Source: Liolophura sinensis (lineage: Eukaryota; Mollusca; Polyplacophora; Chitonida; Chitonidae). Taken from it: a stretch of 64,000 nt of DNA. The notes under the pieces were generated by a model. That model was not told where the DNA came from, did not search any database, and worked only from the letters and a program-made list of their open reading frames with translations. The DNA lies in contig NC_088295.1 in the NCBI RefSeq assembly GCF_032854445.1, positions 54,663,249 through 54,727,248 on the forward strand. The letters run 5' to 3'. The translations under genes were made by a program, and so were the position numbers. Positions 1-12,640 of the stretch are shown piece after piece. Each line of letters begins with the position of its first letter. The stretch's first letter is position 1.

Positions 1-2021
1 CCATTAGGTCACCTCGGTGTGTTCACAATAGCGGAAGTACTCTGTGCCTTCAAGATAACTGTTTATCAAGATTTATTTTTACAGGCCATTAGAAATAAAG
101 TGCAATACATAGGTTCTCGATGGCACCCAAACAACTACAATCACGTAGAAAATCGAATAATCAAGAATCGAACAATATATCTGGACAAGCTAGAAATAAA
201 TGTCTACAGGTGGAAAGTTTCTCAGAATGGCGAGGTACCATAAGATAAGGTGACATACAACAAGACATCCATAGCACGAGGCACCAAGGGGCAAAGCCCT
301 CATACGACGACGTACCATAGCCGTACCACAAGACACTATCAAACGAATTTAGGGATATAAACCATTTATATCAACAAGACGAGGGATAATCTACATTCAT
401 CGATCATATTGAGAAGAAACCCATTCAAAATGTTCTTTGAGGCTATGCGACAAATTATCCATTTATAATCACAGCACACTCTAATAAGCTTTGAAGAATC
501 CATGGTGATGAGAAAAAGCCGAAACAGACATCAGTGGTTCTTCCTACCCAATGCCCTATTTAATCACCATTGACTGAGCCGTCTCTTAGAGCGTCCATAA
601 TCTAAACCACCGCCATTTCTTGATTTTCTCACCGAGACGCTATTGTCTAATCGGACCTGAAGATGGTGTCATTAACACTGGCACAAAAAGGTGGTCTTTC
701 TGAAATATGAGAAGCTATTATCTATGAAACTAGAAGCTCGTGTTATTGCATGTATGAGGCAACTTGGAAATGCCATTCAAGTCGAAATACGATTCAAGGA
801 CCACATTCGACTATATGACACTGCGCAGACCGTTGCATTCAGATGATATATGCGTGTAATATTTATCCACACTAAACATGGTATACACCATGTGTACTAC
901 TGCATTGATTATACATTGATCACGATTGTTTCCGAAACAAATATGTGTGATTGGTGCGATTTGGTGTACAGCGAGGCGGGTTCAGGTGAGTGCAGGAAAC
1001 GCCTCCGCTCACGCAGTCTGTTACTGTTGACTTTCAAGTAGAGGACAAAGGACGCGGCCGTCTTGAACGCCTTGGGGAAACCACCCTGTTCGATATTTCA
1101 CCGACTTTTGATCTATTGTGTATCAGTTATATCTCATCTGTTCTGTCGTGTCATATTTGACGAGAACTTTGTTATGGGCATATACGTTCATTGGACTGAT
1201 AACTGTGTGTATTTACATATCCCAGAAGAGCACTGGTCACGGACGGTGCCTTCTAATGCTATATGTCGGAAAGGGAGCCTTGTTAGCAGCGGTGTGAAAT
1301 TAAAACCCTTGACCTTAGTCAGAAATTCAAACTCCACACCCTATGTCATACAGAGTTCCATAGCTCAATAGGAACTAGAGCATATAAAATCAGAAGGGTT
1401 TTCACTCTACGTTTATTTTTCTTCACTCGGTAATACTAGTGTCTGCAACGTGGACAGACAGTGAGGCAGAATAACGTGTAGACCTTGCTTTGTCAAATTC
1501 ACTTAAAGGGAAAGACCGCAAAAAATCGAAGTAGGCATCACTAAAAACATCACTTAAAACTGTATAGAAGTATACCTTCATTTATTTTTTTAGATTTTTG
1601 TGCAAAGAGTTAAAGGCGCTCAAACATTTGAATTCTAAGGTATAATTTATGGACCATACTATCATAGGCTAGGAACTCTGACATCACAGGAAGTTTTTTT
1701 TTTAACTCTAATCACGACACTGAATGTTGGGATAACTCTTTTTACCCACGAGCGAAAGTTTACTGAAATAATATTACCAAAAAGGCCTTCCTTCTGGTTA
1801 ACATCAGGAAAAAATGCGATATGACGTCAGTGTTCCTAGATACAGTCAGTAGGGCTCATAAAGCCCACCATACTTTTCAAATATTTGAATGCCTTTAACA
1901 CTCTTAAAAAATCTGAAGAGATAAACGAAACTATTTTTACCCATAGCTTTCTGTTGTCTGTTAGATGAAACTTACTGCATATTTTAGCTTTCTTTTACTT
2001 TAAAGCCTACATTTATATGTG
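1..2021. other. Unassigned AT-rich DNA
   Basis: No recognisable gene, RNA or repeat. The longest open frame (1063-1371, 102 codons) has no domain or clear splice context and its residues look random. It could be intron or intergenic DNA. Confidence 0.5.
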
Positions 2022-2176
2022 TTTGAGAGCGAGACCTGGTCTTGTGGTTGAAAGTGCTTGCCATATACGTCAGTAACTTGTTTTCACCGGACACTCCGAT
2101 TTCCCCCCTCCTATGAAACTAACCACCTTAGTAGCAAGTGAAAAATACTTGAGTATGTCGTTTTGATATTCTATCC
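2022..2176 (+). repeat. SINE-like repeat, family E, copy 1
   Basis: A tRNA-like start (gacctggtcttgtggttga) leads into a body with 'caccggacactccgatttcc' and ends in 'aagtgaaaaatacttgagta', a diverged form of the 3' core also present in SINE families A and B. A second copy lies at 29095-29260 and shares the 'ggacactycgrtttcc' body. The divergence suggests an old insertion. No target-site duplication is evident. Confidence 0.5.
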
Positions 2177-3354
2177 TTTGAATGAACATTCCATCCTTTA
2201 ATATGAGCGATTGACTTTGTAAATTAGCGTTTGTTTATTGTTAATATGATTTTCTAACGATATTTTCTGAAAAATTCTAATCAGTATATTCCAGTCATAA
2301 AATCAGACAGATCGATAGATAAAGGTGTACTAACTAACAAACAAACAACTTCCGACCAGTAACCCTTGACCTTAGAAACTCATATAGGAGACATATTCCT
2401 GAGTAAGGCACGAAAACCAATGAAATAAATATGTATATTATTAAGCATTCGTTGCATTAACTGTCTAAGTTTAACAATTTCCTTAACCATTCAGCTTTTG
2501 CCGAATTTGTGTATGACATCAGAAATATTCTTTTAATCCAATCCTTTCACTGAATCGCATGAGGAAATAGATGTGATCTGTGACAAGTTAAAGTACAATT
2601 GCTTTGAGTTGTGCTGTAAGTGGTTAATTGTAAAGTGAAATTAACGTTCAACATAAGTATATCACGAAAGCAAACAATACCAGGGATGGGGATTACAATA
2701 GTCACTTTTCAACCGCTTAACGCAGAAAAATAAGAAAATTAGGCCAAGTGGTGCAAGGGTTTTATGAATGTGCCATATGATTGTCCGCCTCTGTTTGGTT
2801 AGTGCGTTATGTCGCCTTGTGCGGAAAAGACAAAGAGAAAGGATTGGGGATATAGGGGAAGATATTGTTATATGAAAAGTTAGGCTATTTCAAAGCGTAT
2901 GGCGTAAAGAATCAATAAATTTAATTGCCTAGACGCTTACAGTTCACTCTCTAGTGCCTAGGTCAAGTGTTACGTCGACATTGGTGTGGAGGACAAACGT
3001 GTGTGTGCTTGTTGACACAAATGTAGCAAAATGGCTATGTCTCTTTTGTTATCAGGGATTAGGATCGGCATATTGATTATCAAGCCCATTGTAAAACTAT
3101 TTGACTGGAGACCATGGAAGTTTCGCAAGGTGCAGTTCGAGGCTGTTTTGTAAAATGGGCCTCAGATGAGTGGAATCTTCCACTGGATATGACAAAAACC
3201 AAGTGTTGCAATTCAAATTTTGTCCCACAAAGAGTGGAACACATTTGAGTCTGAGATTTTATGGTTGTTAACTACAGGGACAAAACATGCGTAATTAATA
3301 TAATGAGCTGAGGGAACAACAGCTCATAACGAGCTTTTAACTGATCACCGAATA
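2177..3354. other. Unassigned DNA
   Basis: AT-rich sequence with no supported gene or repeat. Confidence 0.5.
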
Positions 3355-3452
3355 ATTTATTTATTTATTTGATTGGTGTTTTACGTCGTACTCAAGAATA
3401 TTTCCACTTATACGACGGCAGACAGCATCATCGTGGGAGGAAACCAAGGCTA
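3355..3452 (-). repeat. SINE A fragment (3' half)
   Basis: Read on the minus strand this is the 3' core and AAATAAATAAAT tail of SINE A. On the plus strand the tail comes first, then 'gattggtgttttacgtcgta' and 'ctcaagaatatttcc'. Similarity fades after about 3450, so the tRNA-derived head is absent (5'-truncated or eroded). Confidence 0.8.
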
Positions 3453-4839
3453 GGGTAGCATGGTTATCAATTTTGGAGATCAGGAGAGAATAAGCTTCGA
3501 TCCCACGAAGCTTATTTAAGGCTCTCTTCGCTTTCTTCTTAGTCTTGCTTAGACAAAAAAAGGATTTGGATCCAATGGTGAACTGTATACTATTTTCTGT
3601 AAACAACCCACGAAAAGAACTCTGAATTCTAGAATTTATTTTACTTACGAATTTATGCGGAGGGATTTTCTTTAGCGGAAATAGTAGATGTCTGGAGCAG
3701 GTGAATCTCAGGCTGATTTGTTTATTTCCTTGATAACTTCCCGTTTAAGAGATACAGAAAATGTTTTTACAAGTCCTTCTCACATGAAGTAGCATTCTAA
3801 ACTGTTTCTAAAAACACTTTTTACTGTTTTCTGTTTGTTTCATAGAGTTGTCTCGCTCATGATTAAATGGTTTTAAAAGTTTATCTTTTTTGCGTCTGTA
3901 TGGTCGCTCAATGAGGCAACCAAACTAGCTTATCCAGACGTTAGTGTGAATTAAACCCCAGGGGTATTATATATCACGCGCAACCTTGTGTTGCCAGGTA
4001 TGTAAATAATATTTGTGACAATATCCAGCTAATTACGAATAGGCATGAAAACATAATTTCTTTCACAGAATAGAAATTATAAAGCTATGTTTGAAATTTT
4101 AAGAAAATAATACTCTTCAGCTTGTGTGCCTTTTTTTTACCTTTCAAACATGGTTCTATCCATTCGTGAGGTATGTGGTTTATTTGCATTGTAATAGTTC
4201 TTGTTCGATCTGGATGTGGTAGGCCTAAAAGTGCGCACGTGAAATTTGCTTGAGATTTTCGGCCAACTGGTGCAGGTTTGAAATTTAAATTTGACAACGT
4301 CGAGAATATCTACGACGTGTTTCCAGGGTAAAGCTAAACTCATGAATTGCAGAATACCCAGACTAAAGATTGTTTTCAAAATGAGATTTGTTAGAATCAG
4401 GACGTCAGCTTTTATTGCAACCGGAATGTCGTAAATAACGTTTTAATACGCTCGCAAAGCTACCTTGTGGATAGGGCGGGCTGAGTAGATTCACAGAGGG
4501 CTTCATTCGTGAATTCAATGCCATAATCAACAACGTTTAAACTTCATTGAGGCAGTCATAATGTAGATGTCCTGAAAAATTTTCACCCTTTGGAAAAATT
4601 CCCAAATGAAAAGCCAGAATGGGGTAGGAAGTCTTAACCGAACTTGACTGGGAGGGTCATATTCTAACCTTTCATTGAGGCAAGGCGGGATATGATTAAC
4701 CACTGAACTATGCCTGTACATGCCTTATCACATGTAGCTGACATCATAATCCACAAAACTCTCACAATAATAACCTCACAATAGGCAAATTCCTGTATTT
4801 TACTGCGAAAAGTTATGACACAACCGTCACAGTTCGCCA
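3453..4839. other. Unassigned DNA with a faint repeat motif
   Basis: No supported gene. Near 4505-4540 the motif 'attcaatgccataatcaaca' resembles degenerate units found at 5036-5270. Confidence 0.4.
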
Positions 4840-4850
4840 CATCCTCAAAT

Positions 4851-5004
4851 TTATTGATTTATTTATTTATTTGGATGGTGTTTTACGCCGTACTCAAGAA
4901 TATTTCACTTATATACGACGGCGGCCAGCATTATGGTGGGAAGAAACCCACGACCATCAGCAAGCTTTCCAGGTATGGCCGGAGAGGAAGCCAGCATGAG
5001 CTGG
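4851..5004 (-). repeat. SINE A, 5'-truncated, with target-site duplication
   Basis: The copy has an (ATTT)n tail at the left, then the core and body through 'ggagaggaagccagcatgag' and stops before the tRNA head. The 11-bp repeat 'catcctcaaat' flanks it at 4840-4850 and 5005-5015, so the truncated copy is a complete retroposition event. This is expected when a LINE reverse transcriptase stops early. Confidence 0.85.
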
Positions 5005-5009
5005 CATCC

Positions 5010-5275
5010 TCAAATAAATCCATTCGTGGATCCATAGCAATAAATTACGACACAAAGTTTATATAAAACAGTTCAACGGGGCGACATCAGTACGGCCAAT
5101 TACGTCAGATGAACCCACTCATTACGTGATTCAGGAATTCATTTCTTGTTTCATGAATCCATTGCGATGTCTTATCACATAACGTTCACAGACACAGCAG
5201 ACTGATTCACAAATTGATTGATTCGTTGATTCATGGCTATAACTTACAACACAACGTTTACATTTCATTTCACAC
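5010..5275. repeat. Degenerate direct repeats
   Basis: Three diverged units share the layout 'cca-t-gc-at---ttay-acacaa-gtt-a': about 5033-5062, 5158-5190 and 5232-5262. A fourth similar motif is near 4520. Spacing is irregular, so this is an eroded repeat rather than a clean tandem array. Confidence 0.3.
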
Positions 5276-8200
5276 ACAAACGATGGTGTGCTTGCTGCAG
5301 ACTGAAGCTATTACAACGAAATAGTCTGTTGGCTGCTTTATCGTAACACTAACGTCGGTGGGGATTATGAAGCGTCAAGATATTGATTGGCCCTTTCATA
5401 TTTGAAACCACCACTTAATATAGTATAATATTTCCCTCGTGAGATCCCAAAGGTGTAAATAGCTAATTATCTTAGGTACGTAATCTCATCTTTAAGGTAT
5501 AAAGTAAACAGAAAGACATCATTAACTGCAATACTAAAAGTTCGCCTGAAGTCCTGAAAGGCTTAGTGCCCATCCCAAGAGCAATGCATCATTTTGACGC
5601 TTCAAACAATCTGTTTGCAAAGTGAGTGTTTCATTATTTATTCATTTCTCCGAGAGATCGCATATTTTGTGGTAACCAGTCGAGGATGTAATTTTCATAA
5701 AACCATCGGCAAAGTCGTATACACTGGTGGTGGCCTGACAACAACCGGCACATCGACCTTTTCTTGAGGGTTTTTTCCTGTTATGCTTTTTTTTCTGTCC
5801 TGGTATGATTAATTTTTGATGAAAGGCTTTACAAAAAGGTCACAATCAGATACTAGTATGTTATAGGGAGGGCAGATTGCAACTGAATGAAAGTGGGATG
5901 TATCGGAAAGACAAGTAAATGGAATTAAAATGACATCGGAAGGTCTTTGGAAGTTTACGTCGGGCATTTGATACACTAAACCGTTCTAATAAGTACAGAA
6001 CAAGGTTTGATACAGGCACACGCAATTCAGAGTTACATTTCATCTCCGGTATAATTTCATGCTATTGTCACACGGCTACACAAAAGTTTCATAACGAGAG
6101 ACGCAATGTTACGATGGATATCTCTCGAATCTGTTATAATTGACAATCCGCTGGGGAGTCGTTCTGAGACTAACAAGCGAAAGTTGTACAATTTTTTCTC
6201 AAACTACTTATTAAATATTTTCAGTACAGTATAAAACAATGCAGAGAAATAAAATTCGCCGGTTTGTTGACGGTCATGAATGTTTTGATAGCACGAACGT
6301 TTACATTACGATAATACAACATAAGAGACCTGTATTGTGGCACTGACAAATAGATGTAGCTCAGGCGTATGGCATTGAAGGTAAGATGCACCATCAACAA
6401 CGATCGTCATATGGAGTATAACGAATTAGAAGTTGTCGCTTTCAGTGAGTTCATTAGCATGTAACTTCGACACACGTAAATGTACCAAAAAGTATGCCTA
6501 AGTATAAATTCAATTGTCTGTGTGTCCGTACGTTTGTCTGTCAGCAACCTTTATATGTTGTAAGTCTTTAAACTTCTATTTGCATGAAACTGAAACTGAT
6601 ATCAAAAACATATGAGCTTAAGCTAAGAAATTCCGCTTGATATTATCTTTAATGACATTCAGAAGTCGGATGATTATTTATAGAGACAATTCGTCGTGAA
6701 CAACGCCTTACTCAATGCTGTCAGAAAGTTTTAACTCTCCTTGTGTCTATAATTTTTTGCACATTTGGATGGCCATTCCTTTCCCAGCAGCTATGATCAC
6801 ATAATATCTAAACATAACCTCAAATTTTCGTTTTAAATTTACAATTTTAGATGAAATAATTTTGACGGTAATCGAAATGAGGAAAGGGAAGAGACGGCTA
6901 TGTGTTCTCTTGCATACTAAGACTACGGTTCCGTGTTACCGTTCACCATAAAAGGCGTTGCCTGGGGCTATCATTGGCAATGGTAATGTTGTGTCGGGGT
7001 CAAGCCTGACACGATAATGTTACACGCTAATTATGCCAGTAATTGCGTACAGCAAGTCAGTGAATAAACTTGTAGTGTGAGATATATTTTCTGTTTATTA
7101 TCATCGTTGGGAAAGCCTCCATACATTGATAACATCTTCGCAGGGTTTCTCTCTGTGACGTATATACCTTGTTCTCGTCAGGGGAGAACACTACTTCGCC
7201 CCCTGCTAAATATTGAAAGCTTTGTTTGGATTGGCTACTTAAAGCCTGGCACCATATAATTTCATTATTTGATAATGGCAAAACCACATCGTATGGAGAT
7301 GCGTGGGACCGAGGCATCTAACTTCACAGAGAGAAACTCTGTGACGATCTGTGTATGAAAGTTTTTACCAACGATGAGAATAAAGACCAAATATATTTTA
7401 TACAATTTTCATGCACTTTTATGTACATGATCAATATATCCGAAAGCAATCAGCGGTGATCATGTAAATAGGCGAGGATATTATCAGTCACATTAGGAAA
7501 AGATAAGCACACCTCCATTTTTGTGCCTTACCAGTTCAATAGCGAATTTACTGCGAAGCATTTTACCTAAACCCATTCTACAAAACGATTTCTGGCTTTA
7601 GCCTAAAATTATATCCAAATAAAACTCCTCAATAAAATGTTGACCGCTGATATATGCTGCGGTCGTAAAATTTCAGCCAAGATTGAGAATACAGCTTCTA
7701 ATATTTTCCAGTGTATAGAAAAATAAATTTTGGACTTCAGCCCAAAATAGATCTGTGAAACAGACCTTAAATTCTGTTGTGTATGAAAAGAAAGGTTGCA
7801 GTGATTCAAACAGTTCATTTCACATGCTGTTGGACTTTAATCTCAATCCAGACATCGACCAAAGTAATTCAGGGATTTAGTTGTGCCACAAGTTCACATT
7901 TCATACATTCAGAGGTTCATCGTGCTTCTTTGCTTCGGACATGTAGGCAAACACTGATGGGACAAACAAAGAAGACGGCACGAAGCGTTTCGGGTCGGTA
8001 TATCAGTAGACAACACTGCGGACACTGACCTAATTCACAGCGGTGAAAAGCCACGAAGAACATGTGGTTGAGTTATTGTTTATGTAGGTTACCAGAGCAG
8101 CCAATTCAGGGGCATTGGTTTAAGGAGACTAGTGGGTGTATTTGGTCCGGCATTACGCCGGAAGTTTGGCAGTTCGGGATTTCCGTCAAAGGACTGGAAA

Positions 8201-8730
8201 AACAGCTTCAGAATCAATTCTAACAAACGGGCCACTTAGGCCTGATGAGCATGGCGTATTGACCAGGTTTTTGTTCATCGCCCCAGTTTATGCCGGTCAT
8301 CAGATCGATAAACCAAACTTCGATCTGTGTTATTTGGACACCATGATGTAATGCGGCTGTGGAGAATTTATTGTCAAACATTAATCACGTGACCCACTTA
8401 AATCTCGAACTGTGCGCGACCTAAGAGTCGATCAATGCCTTCAGACAGATTTTTCCCATTAGTGGTCTTCTGTTACATCAAATTGGTGTTAAACGCGATT
8501 TTAATGTTCAAACCGATACTTCTATTGAAAGTTGCTCCCACATAATTCATCGATGCCTTTTCATTTGTTGATGCTCAACAAAGCCACCATCATTAAAAAG
8601 ACAATGAAACGCACGTTCTAAATCATAAGTTCGTGCAAATCGAGATCGATCGTGTTATTCCGTCTAATATATAAAGGTAACAGACAAATCAACCCACATT
8701 TATAGGCTTAGTCTGTTAGAATTAAGCATC
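5276..8730. other. Unassigned DNA, 3.4 kb
   Basis: No gene, RNA or clear repeat is supported. Open frames on both strands (for example 7057-7317 minus and 7777-8028 plus) are under 90 codons with no recognisable motif or convincing splice pattern. Confidence 0.5.
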
Positions 8731-8840
8731 TACACGAATAGTCAGAATAAAACCCTATCATAGGTAAATTGGCTTGAGACCAGATTTCAGCGGTCACGTG
8801 TCACCAATTGCTATCACACTGTCCTGGCTACTCTGGTAGC
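8731..8840 (+). repeat. Dispersed repeat family C, copy 1
   Basis: The pattern is 'agtcagaataaaac' then 'atttcagcggtcacgtg', then 'ctatcacactgtcctggcta' and 'ctctggta'. The same order of motifs recurs at 10034-10155, 17779-17885, 50455-50535 and 53507-53626. This is the most diverged of the longer copies. Element class is unknown. Confidence 0.55.
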
Positions 8841-9451
8841 CAGAATTTAGCTCCTTTAGATCCAGGTTTTTGATGATAACAACTTTGAAAGATTTTGATT
8901 ACTAACTTTTATATTCGCTACACTGGAAAGGTATGAATTACCTTTTATACATATAGCAGTTTTGATGTAAGTGGGAATTTTGCTCTCAGTGTAGGTAATA
9001 AAGATAGACATGTTAAAAAATTTGAAACAAACATCTTCTGGCAAAGCGTTTTTTTGTACCGCATACGACGTGTTCTTCATATAACAACTTGATAGGAAAA
9101 GTAACTTGTCAAACAAAGGTATAAAAAAAGAGGTAAGATTTATCAGACGGTGGAGCCAAATTGTGCGAAAGAAAATGGTTTTGAATATTTATTTATTTAT
9201 TTTCATATTTCTTCAGAGAGATAATACACATGTTTTAGTTCAAAGGAGGGCTTTTACGCACGAAACTGCCAGTGGCAGCGAGCTCTGACGTCACATCACA
9301 TTATATATTGACCCACAAAGAAGACTACAGCATGGAGAGTGATACCAGGACAGCGGCGACACTGTAACAGTTAGCACGGGGTCAGACGTTACCGCCCATG
9401 TCCTAAAACCTAAGCAATTTTCCTAAATTATTTTAATTTAAATAATTATTT
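8841..9451. other. Unassigned DNA
   Basis: No supported gene. It contains short open frames on both strands (8856-9116 minus, 9106-9288 plus) that show no motif. Confidence 0.45.
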
Positions 9452-9461
9452 TAAATGTTTA

Positions 9462-9712
9462 TTTATTTATTTATTTGATTGGTGTTTGACGCCGTACTCA
9501 AGAATATTTCACTTATACGACGGCGCCCAGCATTGTGGTGGGAGGAAAACCGGGCAGAGCCCGGGGAAAACCCACGACCATCCGCAGGTTGCTGTCAGAC
9601 CTTCCCACATACGGCCGTGGAGGAAGCCAGGATGAGCTGGACTTGAATTCACAGCAACCGCATTGGTGAGAGGCTCCTGGGTCTCGCTAACCAACTGAGC
9701 CACGGAGCCCCC
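9462..9712 (-). repeat. SINE A, full length, with target-site duplication
   Basis: A tRNA-derived SINE. On the minus strand it starts at the head 'gggctccgtggctcagttgg', with an RNA polymerase III A box (TGGCTCAGTTGG) and a B box (GTTCAAGTCC). It continues through the body (agcccggggaaaacccacga on plus) and the 3' core to an (AAAT)n tail. The 10-bp repeat 'taaatgttta' flanks it at 9452-9461 and 9713-9722. It is non-autonomous and encodes nothing; the 111-codon open frame across it (9509-9844 minus) is not a gene. Confidence 0.92.
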
Positions 9713-10033
9713 TAAATGTTTATAATAAATGCGTAAATAGCAGTAACTTAGGCTCCCCGTTACATGACAAACCACAGAATAATTAAACACGAATCTGTGC
9801 AGAAAATATGCCCATCTTAATTGTTGTCGACTACAAGGATCCATAAATGGGCAATAAAAACAACAACTACATGTACGTGCTGCTATTTAAAATGAAAAAA
9901 ACTACCGCATACGGGTTGGATTTTCTTCATACGTTTATTTTATTTCTTTGGATGCGTGCTTTATATTTATGGCTGTTTTATTTAATTGGTCTTGTAGAGG
10001 GATGTTTGAGATGAATATATTTAAGTATTTTAC

Positions 10034-10155
10034 ATGAAACAGTTAGAATGAAACTCTAAGTGAGGTTAACTGATAAGAGGTCAGATTTCACTGGTTATGT
10101 ATATCCATTTGCCAACTATCACACTGTCCTCACTGCTCTGGTTTTACTCTCCACG
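10034..10155 (+). repeat. Dispersed repeat family C, copy 2
   Basis: It begins 'aaacagttagaatgaaact' and ends 'ctgctctggttttactctcc'. It is one of the two best-preserved copies, the other being 53507-53626. The flanks show no obvious terminal inverted repeats or tail. Confidence 0.65.
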
Positions 10156-10357
10156 CCTTTTCCATTATCAGAGCATTGTTGTACCGGTCAGAACCCGTTC
10201 GTCTGTCCTCTCATTCAAATCCGCCTGTTGATTTTTTTGTAAACACTAGATATTTTAAACTCTTGTAGCCAGTTTTACTTATCTTATAGCACATTTATAC
10301 TTAGACATGGGGAAGGATCATATTTATATACTTTGACCTGCTGCAGTCTTTTATATT

Positions 10358-10850
10358 GTTACCAATGCCTTAATGGTCATGCCTCTGTTACCAGTACCTT
10401 AATGGTCATTCCTCTGTTACCAATGCCTTAATGGTCATTCCTCTGTTACCAATGCCTTAATGGTCATTCCTCTGTTACCAGTGCCTTAATGGTCATTCCT
10501 CTGTTACCAATGCCCTAATGGTCATTCCTCTGTTACCAATGCCTTAATGGTCATTCCTCTGTTACCAATGCCCTAATGGTCATGCCTCTGTTACCAATGC
10601 CTTAATGGTCATTCCTCTGTTACCAATGCCTTAATGGTCATGCCTCTGTTACCAATGCCTTTATGATCATGCCTCTGTTACCAATGCCCTAATGGTCATG
10701 CCTCTGTTACCAATGCCTTAATGGTCATGCATCTGTTACCAATGCCTTTATGATCATGCATCTGTTACCAATGCCTTAATGGTCATGCATCTGTTACCAA
10801 TGCCTTTATGATCATGCATCTGTTACCAATGCCTTAATGGTCATGCCTCA
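10358..10850. repeat. 29-bp minisatellite, 17 copies
   Basis: Head-to-tail 29-bp units of the type 'gttaccaatgccttaatggt' plus 'cattcctct'. Start positions 10358, 10387, 10416, 10445 and so on to 10822 give 17 copies at constant length. Variants (cattcctct, catgcctct, catgcatct, and gcctttatgatcat for gccttaatggtcat) are clustered: 'cattcctct' dominates the left, 'catgcatct' the right, with an alternating two-unit pattern at the right end. That indicates local expansion of neighbouring units. Confidence 0.95.
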
Positions 10851-11154
10851 TCAGCTGATGATTGATGAATATGACTCTTGTGTTTTCACGCCTAGATATA
10901 TGTATATAGGATTGTGCTTGACAAATGTATCCCGAGCAATAAAGCTCTAAAAATGATGAACATAACACGGAATGTGACGTGAACGCCATGAACCGTTTTC
11001 CCCCACGGAGCACAAGTTTAATTATAATGGTTGTTTAGTTGTCTTAATTTTTGTCATATTATACACGTTTGATAACCGGACTTGTCTTCGTATCTAGTTT
11101 ACTTTTCCCTGTCACGTATGACACAAGTAACGGTCTTTAATGTGAGTGTACAAA
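10851..11154. other. Unassigned DNA
   Basis: AT-rich flank of the minisatellite with no supported feature. Confidence 0.45.
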
Positions 11155-11228
11155 TGTGATGACAACAGAGCATTTTGAGTAATTCTAGTCCAGTGGCGCC
11201 TAATGAATTGCAACTAACATGAGTCAGG
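11155..11228 (+). repeat. Dispersed repeat family D, copy 1
   Basis: The stretch 'gagcattttgagtaattcta' then 'gtccagtggcgcctaatgaa' and 'ttgcaactaacat' aligns by eye with 53365-53431. Shared words are 'agcattttt-ataattctaga', 'taa-ttgcatttaacat'. There are only two diverged copies, so the class is unknown. Confidence 0.4.
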
Positions 11229-11975
11229 GTGCGCCAAATCTTTCTTGTATTAAAGGAAATGTCATCCGAATTCTGCTATTCAGACAATTTTTTTGTGAGC
11301 TGTGTTGCAGTTGATTTCCTTATAGTTCCATTAGGAATAGTTTTCACATAAATGCTTGTACGCGGTGCATTAAAAGGCAACAAGGACTTGTAACGATTGA
11401 CAAGTATGTCTCATTGGGACATCCATCTGCTTCCATTTGATGTGGCAGTAATGTTCCCGTCTTTTAGAAAACTCTTCTTTTGATATTCTAGTTTGTGAAA
11501 GGAGGAGCTCAATGCATCGCGTACACGTACCTGTGATGTCAGCATACATGGCATAAATTCCACCGCTGGAAGTGTGCTAAAAAAAAACGTGTTGAAATTT
11601 ACAGCTGAAAAAAAAAATCATTGTGTTTATTGTCGATTACAGTGTCTGCTAGAGTTCACACACTTTGAACAAAGTTACTCTACAGCACATTTTCTATGCA
11701 AACTTTGACATTTGCCATACTATGCTTTAACCACGCTTGTTTTGTCCTCAAAAACCTTTTAAGTGTTGGAAGCATTGTAATTCACAAGGATGTTATCTAA
11801 GCTCGCTGAATCTGAATACTGGTGTCGGTTATCTAAGGTCTTTGGCCAGTGCTTATGGGATGTCACCGATCCATCTATTCATCCACTTCTCCAGCTTTTC
11901 AATGATGCCTTATAATCGACGCCCTTTTGTACGAAGGGGTAGTAAGCTACGATGGTCGTAACTTAATATAAAAAG
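11229..11975. other. Unassigned DNA
   Basis: No supported gene. A-rich runs occur at 11580-11615. Confidence 0.45.
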
Positions 11976-12240
11976 GGGGCCCCGTGGCTCAGTTCGTTAG
12001 CACGCTAGAGCAGCGTAATGACCCTGGAGCCTCTCACCAATGCGGTCGCTCTGAGTTCAAGTTCAACTCATCTTGGCTTTCTCTCCGGCTGAACGTGGGA
12101 AGATCTGTCGGCAACTTGCAGTTGGTCGTGGGTTTACCCCTTGCTCTGTCCAGTTTCCTCCCACCATAGTGCTGGCGGCCGTCGTATAAGTGAAATATTC
12201 TTGAGTATGGCGTGAAACACCAATCAAATAAATAAATACA
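11976..12240 (+). repeat. SINE A, full length
   Basis: Head 'gggggccccgtggctcagtt' with A box, B box at 'gttcaagttc', body 'ggtcgtgggtttaccccttg', core 'gtcgtataagtgaaatattc' and AAATAAATAAAT tail are all present in order. A candidate flanking repeat (ataaaa) is too short to trust. Confidence 0.9.
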
Positions 12241-12550
12241 ATAAAAAATTACAGCTCATCAGGCGGCGTGCCATCACAACAGTCATCCAAACTTGACCCC
12301 GGTTCATTGTTGTCAAAACTGAATCTAATCCTAGTTAAACCGGGGCTTGGGTATGTATACGCATTCATGCTTAATACATCAACATGTTGTTTTCATGAAT
12401 AATTGCCAATAAATGGAGAATGTGTTTGGCCTGGGAATGATTCAGAGAATAATATTTTGGAGTCTGATTTAGATATCATTCCCAGAAAATCGACTGTGTT
12501 TCCTGCAACATTGGGAACTGACGAATGCTTCACTGTTACACGTTATCAGC

Positions 12551-12640
12551 TTTATTTACTATTTATATGATTCTTTCTTCCACATTTCTTTGGGAACTGA
12601 TGTTTTAGGTTGCTTTGGAATTGGGTGTTACGTATGGCTA
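12551..12640 (-). repeat. Dispersed repeat family G, copy 1 (weak)
   Basis: 'tttctttgggaactgatgtt' and 'ttggaattgggtgttac' resemble 33460-33520 ('tttcgttgggaactggtgtt', 'ttgaaaatgggtctag'), and more distantly 57170-57220. Strand is guessed from the TTTATTT stretch on the left. Confidence 0.35.

Noticed and set aside
9509-9844. 111-codon frame containing proline- and tryptophan-rich peptide
   Set aside because: It is SINE A translated. The same peptide pattern appears at 31587-31784 and 58268-58459, where the identical SINE lies.
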